Shown here one piece after another: positions 60,274-64,000 of a stretch of DNA of 64,000 nucleotides. The notes beneath the pieces were generated by a model that ran no database searches, was not told the DNA's origin, and was given only the letters and a program-made list of their open reading frames with translations. Origin of the DNA: Coriobacteriia bacterium (GTDB taxonomy: Bacteria > Actinomycetota > Coriobacteriia > Anaerosomatales > Anaerosomataceae); contig JAFGVD010000003.1 of NCBI GenBank assembly GCA_016938135.1, forward strand, positions 118,880-182,879, given 5' to 3'. Numbering within the stretch: position 1 is the stretch's first letter; each line of letters begins with the position of its first letter. Made by a program: the position numbers and the translations under genes.

Positions 60274-61491
60274 CTAGAGGAGCGTTGTGAGTACGTCCAG
60301 GTAGTCGTCTAGCAGGCGAGTTGTGAGGAAGTTCGCACGTATCGCCTCACGCGCCTGTTCCCCGATGTTAGCGCGAAGCTGCGTGTCGCGCAGCAGCGTG
60401 ATGATCTGCTCGGCGGTGGCCTGGATATCGTGCGGCTCCACGAGGAAGCCGGTCTCGCCGTGGGTGATCTGCAGCGGGATGCCGCCTACACGGGAGGCGA
60501 CGACAGGCTTGCCCTTCCACATCCCTTCGGCCACGGTCAGGCCAAAGCCTTCGCGGGTCGACTTCTGCACGAGCACGGTGGAGGCTCGCTGCAGCGCGTT
60601 TATGAACGACGACGGGCTGTCTTGCGCAATCAGGATGACGTCGCCGCTCTCAACGAGCTTGCGCGCCTTTCTTGCGACCTCCTGGTAGACGACCAGGCCT
60701 TCGGGGTCATCGGCGGCCATGCTCCCGCAGAGCACCAGGCGGCAGTCCACTTCCTCGCGCACCAGCTTGAACGCCTCAATGACGCCCAAAGGGTCCTTCC
60801 ACGGGTCGAACCGCGAGATCTGCGTCACCAGCGGCTTGCCCCGCGGGACGCCCTGCTTGGCAAGCAGCCGGTCTATCTCGGCGGGTCTGAGCTCTATGTT
60901 CTTCGCCGAGAGGGGATCGATGGCCGGATGCACGATGCGCTGCGGCACGGCGAGGTCGGAATGCAGGTAGTCGGGGTGCGAGACGAGCATCATATCGTAG
61001 CGCAGCAGAAAGCCCTTGAGGTAGTCCCATAGCTCCGGGTTGGCGTCGGTGATGTCGATGTGACAGCGCCAGATCCACGGCTGCCGCTTCTTGAAATAGC
61101 GGATGAGCGGCAGTGGCTGCGGGTCGTGGATGACCACCACGTCTCGATCGAGCTGCGCCCAGCTTGCAAACGCCTTGTTCGTGTTCTCGTACTGTTCTTT
61201 CTTGCGACGCGTCAGGTTGATGGGTCCGCCCTGCATGGCGTTGTGGAACTTCTTCGTGACCTGGAAGAAGTCGGTGTTGCCCAGGAGGATGCGCCAGTCC
61301 GCGTCCACGCCGGTGTCATTCATGATGGGCACCAGCGACGCAAGCATCTCGGCCACGCCGCCACCCTGGTACGTGGAGTTCACGTGAAGCACGCGTCTGC
61401 CCAGCAGATGCCGGGCTTTGGCGTGGATCCCCGCGATCACATCGTCTCCAACGGTGCCTCGGTAGTCCTCCAGACAGTGCATCGATGTCAC
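60274..61491 (-). CDS. Trehalose synthase, glycosyltransferring type (TreT-like GT4)
   Basis: This 405-residue protein has LHVNSTYQGGGVAEMLASLVPIMNDTGVDADW, an opening characteristic of TreT. HDPQPLPLIRYFKKRQPWIWRCHIDIT and the C-terminal nucleotide-sugar motif VQKSTREGFGLTVAEGMWKGKPVVA follow. TreT joins NDP-glucose and glucose to make trehalose, or runs in reverse. It overlaps the otsAB stop (ATGA) and so is co-translated with a second trehalose pathway. Confidence 0.85.
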   Translation of the reverse strand: MTSMHCLEDYRGTVGDDVIAGIHAKARHLLGRRVLHVNSTYQGGGVAEMLASLVPIMNDTGVDADWRILLGNTDFFQVTKKFHNAMQGGPINLTRRKKEQYENTNKAFASWAQLDRDVVVIHDPQPLPLIRYFKKRQPWIWRCHIDITDANPELWDYLKGFLLRYDMMLVSHPDYLHSDLAVPQRIVHPAIDPLSAKNIELRPAEIDRLLAKQGVPRGKPLVTQISRFDPWKDPLGVIEAFKLVREEVDCRLVLCGSMAADDPEGLVVYQEVARKARKLVESGDVILIAQDSPSSFINALQRASTVLVQKSTREGFGLTVAEGMWKGKPVVASRVGGIPLQITHGETGFLVEPHDIQATAEQIITLLRDTQLRANIGEQAREAIRANFLTTRLLDDYLDVLTTLL

Positions 61492-63662
61492 CTCGCCATT
61501 CTGCCGAGAAGGGAACGGACCTCTGTGACGCCTTCGGCGCGGTATCGTGCCAGCGACCCGCCACCGCCCACCTTTATGGAGTAGGCGCTTGCCGGCAGGA
61601 CTTCGAAGACGTCCTCGTCTGTGCGATCATCGCCCACTGCTAGGACGAACTCCCACACCTCGCTCTCCACGAACTCGATAGCCGCGCGGCCCTTGTTGAC
61701 GTTGGCCGGCTTCACTTCAAGGACGCGGTGACCCTCCATGATGGCCAGGCCGTGGTTCTCGGTGAGCCCGGCCAGAGCTTCGTGAAGCTCGCGTGCACGC
61801 TGGGGTCCAAGTCCGGGGTCGGCGGCCCGGTAGTGCCACACCAGCGCGTGCTCCTTCTGTTCGATGAACGTGCGCGGCGTGCGGTCCACATAGCGCTCCA
61901 TCACCGAACGTACGGCCTCTATCCATGTGTCCGGCGGCATCGGCATCTCTATCCACTCGCCGCCACGACGACGTTGCATCGCACCGTGCTCGGCCACCAG
62001 CGAGACATCCAGGTCGCCCAGCCATTCGGCCAGTATCTTCCTGTCACGACCGCTGATGATCACTACCTCGTTGCGCTCGTCTGCAGCCAGCGCGTGAAGC
62101 GTGGTGCGCAGTTGGTCATCGGGTTTTGTCGAGCCCGGCTTGGCCGAGAAACCCACCAGCGTCCCGTCATAGTCCAGCAACAGGAGCCGCCGGGCGGCAT
62201 TCCCATAGTCTTCAAGCAGCCTCTGTTCCACCTGTGCCGAGAGGTTCAGCGCGGCACGCTCTCGCCGGTTCTCGCTGGCAAGCTCCACCGCGCCCATGAA
62301 GTCCTCGGCCCAATCCACCACGGTGTAGCGACGAAGCCGTTCCTGCATCGCCGTCAGCCGTTCTTGCTGCTCGGCAACGGGCATGTCCAGCGCCTTACCG
62401 ATCGCGTCCACGATGTCTGTCTGGTCAAACGGGTTCACCACCAGTGCTTCGCCGAGCTCTGCAGCGCTGCCGGCGAGTTCGGAGAGCACCAGTACGCCGG
62501 TACCGCTGTGGTCTTTGGTGGCCACGTACTCTTTGGCCACCAGGTTCATCCCGTCGCGCAGCGGCGTAACAAGCATCACGTCCGCCTCTTTGTACATCGC
62601 CACCAGTTCGTTGAAGGGGAGCGACCGATAGAGGTAGCGCACGGGCGTCCAGTCCATTGTGCCGTAGCGGCCGTTGACGCGTCCCACAAGCTCGTCCACT
62701 TCTCGTTTCAGCAGCTGGTAGTGCTCCACGTCTGTCCGGGATGGGACCGCCACCATCGTGAGCCCCACCTTACGGTGCCACTCGGGGTGTTCGGCTAAGA
62801 AGCGCTCGAACGCCTCAAGGCGGACGGGGATGCCTTTGGAGTAGTCCAGGCGGTCCACCGAGAGGATGAAGCGCCGGTCTCCGATGTGGGCGCGCAGCGA
62901 CGGGGTCATCTGGGCCACCTCCGGCGATGAGGCCGCCGAGGCGAACCGTTCGTAGTCGATGCCCATAGGGAACGCGTCCACTTTGACGGTGCGCGAGCCG
63001 ATGGCTATCTGGCCCAGCGTGTGGTCCCGACCGGCAAGACGCAGCGCCGAGGAGAGGAAGTGACGGACGTAGTCGTAGGTGTGGAAACCGATGACATCCG
63101 CACCGAGCAAACCGTTGAGTATCTGCTCGCGCCACGGAAGCATCCGGAAGATCTCGAAGCTGGGGAAGGGGATGTGCAAGAAGAAGCCCACCGTGATCTC
63201 CGGCATCCGGTCGCGCAGGATGCTAGGGAGCAGCATGAGGTGGTAGTCATTGATCCAGACGATGTCATCGGGTTGCAGCTGCTCCATCACGGCGTCCGCG
63301 AAGCGATGGTTGACCCGCTTGTACGCCTGCCAGGTCTCTTCATCGAACTGCGCATACTGGGCGAAGTGATGGAACGTGGGCCAGACGGTTTCGTTGCTGA
63401 AGCCCTCGTAGTAGAGGTGGGCGTCGGTCGGGTCCAGGAAGACAGGCACACAGGAGTGTTCCTGCAGTAGGCGCTCACGCAGCTCGAAGCCGTCACAGCC
63501 GGCGCTTTCGCACCAGCCGACCCACAGGCTCTCGTAGCGCTTATAGAAGGAGCCCAGACCTGTTGCCAAACCACCGGCGCTGCCTGCGAAGACGAGGTTG
63601 TCGTTCTCGTCCAGCTCGGGCGACACTGGCAATCGGTTGGATACGATCAGTAGTCGACCCAT
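61488..63662 (-). CDS. Fused trehalose-6-phosphate synthase / phosphatase
   Basis: About 724 residues from ATG 63662 (GAGGGGGACC upstream). The N-terminal OtsA domain has LIVSNRLPVSPE, WINDYHLMLLPSILRDRMP, FHTYDYVRHFLS, SVDRLDYSKGIPVRLEAF and VTPLRDGMNLVAKEYVA. The C-terminal OtsB HAD domain begins LLLLDYDGTLVGFSAKPG and has ISGRDRKILAEWLG and VGDDRTDEDVF. The fusion lets one protein make free trehalose from UDP-glucose and glucose-6-phosphate. It heads the otsAB-treT-mscS run. Confidence 0.94.
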   Translation of the reverse strand: MGRLLIVSNRLPVSPELDENDNLVFAGSAGGLATGLGSFYKRYESLWVGWCESAGCDGFELRERLLQEHSCVPVFLDPTDAHLYYEGFSNETVWPTFHHFAQYAQFDEETWQAYKRVNHRFADAVMEQLQPDDIVWINDYHLMLLPSILRDRMPEITVGFFLHIPFPSFEIFRMLPWREQILNGLLGADVIGFHTYDYVRHFLSSALRLAGRDHTLGQIAIGSRTVKVDAFPMGIDYERFASAASSPEVAQMTPSLRAHIGDRRFILSVDRLDYSKGIPVRLEAFERFLAEHPEWHRKVGLTMVAVPSRTDVEHYQLLKREVDELVGRVNGRYGTMDWTPVRYLYRSLPFNELVAMYKEADVMLVTPLRDGMNLVAKEYVATKDHSGTGVLVLSELAGSAAELGEALVVNPFDQTDIVDAIGKALDMPVAEQQERLTAMQERLRRYTVVDWAEDFMGAVELASENRRERAALNLSAQVEQRLLEDYGNAARRLLLLDYDGTLVGFSAKPGSTKPDDQLRTTLHALAADERNEVVIISGRDRKILAEWLGDLDVSLVAEHGAMQRRRGGEWIEMPMPPDTWIEAVRSVMERYVDRTPRTFIEQKEHALVWHYRAADPGLGPQRARELHEALAGLTENHGLAIMEGHRVLEVKPANVNKGRAAIEFVESEVWEFVLAVGDDRTDEDVFEVLPASAYSIKVGGGGSLARYRAEGVTEVRSLLGRMAR

Positions 63663-63837
63663 GGTCCCCCTCGGGTCGTTGGACAGTACTCCATAACCAT
63701 ACCCGATGTGGGTTAACAGCCTGTGAACCGGGGCTTGCCATTGTTCCGCATTGACCCATGCTGGGTTGAGCAGATACACTACGCCTTGCGCTTTTTCGCC
63801 CTGTTGGGCGAGCTGGCGTGTAAGGTGCTCGAGCTAT

Positions 63838-63913
63838 GGGCCGTTAGCTCAGTTGGTAGAGCAGGGGACTTTTAATCCCAAGGTCGTAGGTTCGATCCCT
63901 ACACGGCCCACCA
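63838..63913 (+). tRNA. tRNA-Lys (UUU anticodon)
   Basis: A complete cloverleaf: acceptor GGGCCGT with ACGGCCC, D-arm TAGCTCAG...GGTAGAGC, anticodon loop CTTTTAA with TTT, T-arm GTAGG-TTCGATC-CCTAC, discriminator A and encoded CCA. It is followed 11 bases later by tRNA-Glu. Confidence 0.96.
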
Positions 63914-63924
63914 AAAGTGAATAT

Positions 63925-64000
63925 GCCCCCATCGTCTAGAGGCCAAGGACTCCGCCCTTTCAAGGCGGCAACAGGGATTCGAATTCCCTTGGGGGCACCA
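63925..64000 (+). tRNA. tRNA-Glu (UUC anticodon), ends at the window edge
   Basis: Acceptor GCCCCCA with TGGGGGC, anticodon stem CCGCC/GGCGG around CTTTCAA with TTC, T-arm AGGGA-TTCGAAT-TCCCT, discriminator A and encoded CCA at 63998-64000. It is complete despite touching the window end. Confidence 0.95.

Overview
The window is a GC-rich, densely packed bacterial chromosome segment that looks like an anaerobic, Gram-positive actinobacterium. Supporting signs are a class D/E-type sortase, triple cell-wall-binding (CWB2) repeats, an LTA-synthase-like sulfatase, small-type PurL with PurS and PurQ, frequent GTG starts, and tRNA genes with encoded CCA. The closest fit I can suggest is the Coriobacteriia/OPB41 (Anaerosomatales) area. 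That placement is an inference from gene content, not a measured phylogeny. I see no CRISPR array, prophage, insertion sequence or rRNA.

Layout. 0-8.8 kb: the end of ppiC, an MFS exporter, a short graveyard of gene fragments (TetR tail, ICMT-like, methyltransferase head), a YegP protein, a redoxin lipoprotein whose first active-site Cys codon is UGA followed by a textbook SECIS hairpin, a 5'-truncated ccdA, a TetR-flavodoxin-membrane protein operon, a TRIC channel and a C39-like protein. 8.8-14.5 kb: a minus-strand operon of sensor kinase, response regulator and MacAB-type efflux pump. 14.6-19.3 kb: an ATP-grasp protein, small proteins, purB and a sortase. 19.3-26.7 kb: a nickel/cobalt region with nikR-cbiQ-cbiO on the minus strand, cbiM on the plus strand, and between them an fmdE-FecBCD-type importer, with repeated NikR-like half-sites. 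26.7-35.3 kb: beta-carbonic anhydrase, a decayed GGDEF gene, a large beta-helix/CWB2 surface protein, a membrane-fused spermidine synthase-like protein, a hybrid 7TM histidine kinase and a phosphoesterase.

35.3-40.0 kb is the most notable segment. It holds arsR-hgcA-hgcB-thioredoxin-permease-corrinoid activator, apparently one transcription unit behind an ArsR-type operator. HgcA carries the NVWCAAGK cap-helix motif and HgcB the paired 4Fe-4S ferredoxin motifs plus a C-terminal Cys pair, which together are diagnostic of mercury methylation. The adjacent RACE-type reductive activator of corrinoid proteins is an obvious candidate for reactivating the HgcA corrinoid. Next, 40.0-43.2 kb, is a selenium-type set (YedE, TusA-like, DUF3343, ribokinase-fold protein), consistent with the predicted selenoprotein at 4 kb.

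43.3-59.2 kb is a purine biosynthesis cluster (purC, purS, purQ, purL, purF, purM, purN, purH) interleaved with small membrane proteins, an LTA-synthase-like gene and an orphan amino-acid-type binding protein; purB lies apart at 17 kb. 59.2-64 kb holds an MscS channel, two trehalose enzymes (TreT-like and fused OtsA-OtsB), tRNA-Lys and tRNA-Glu.
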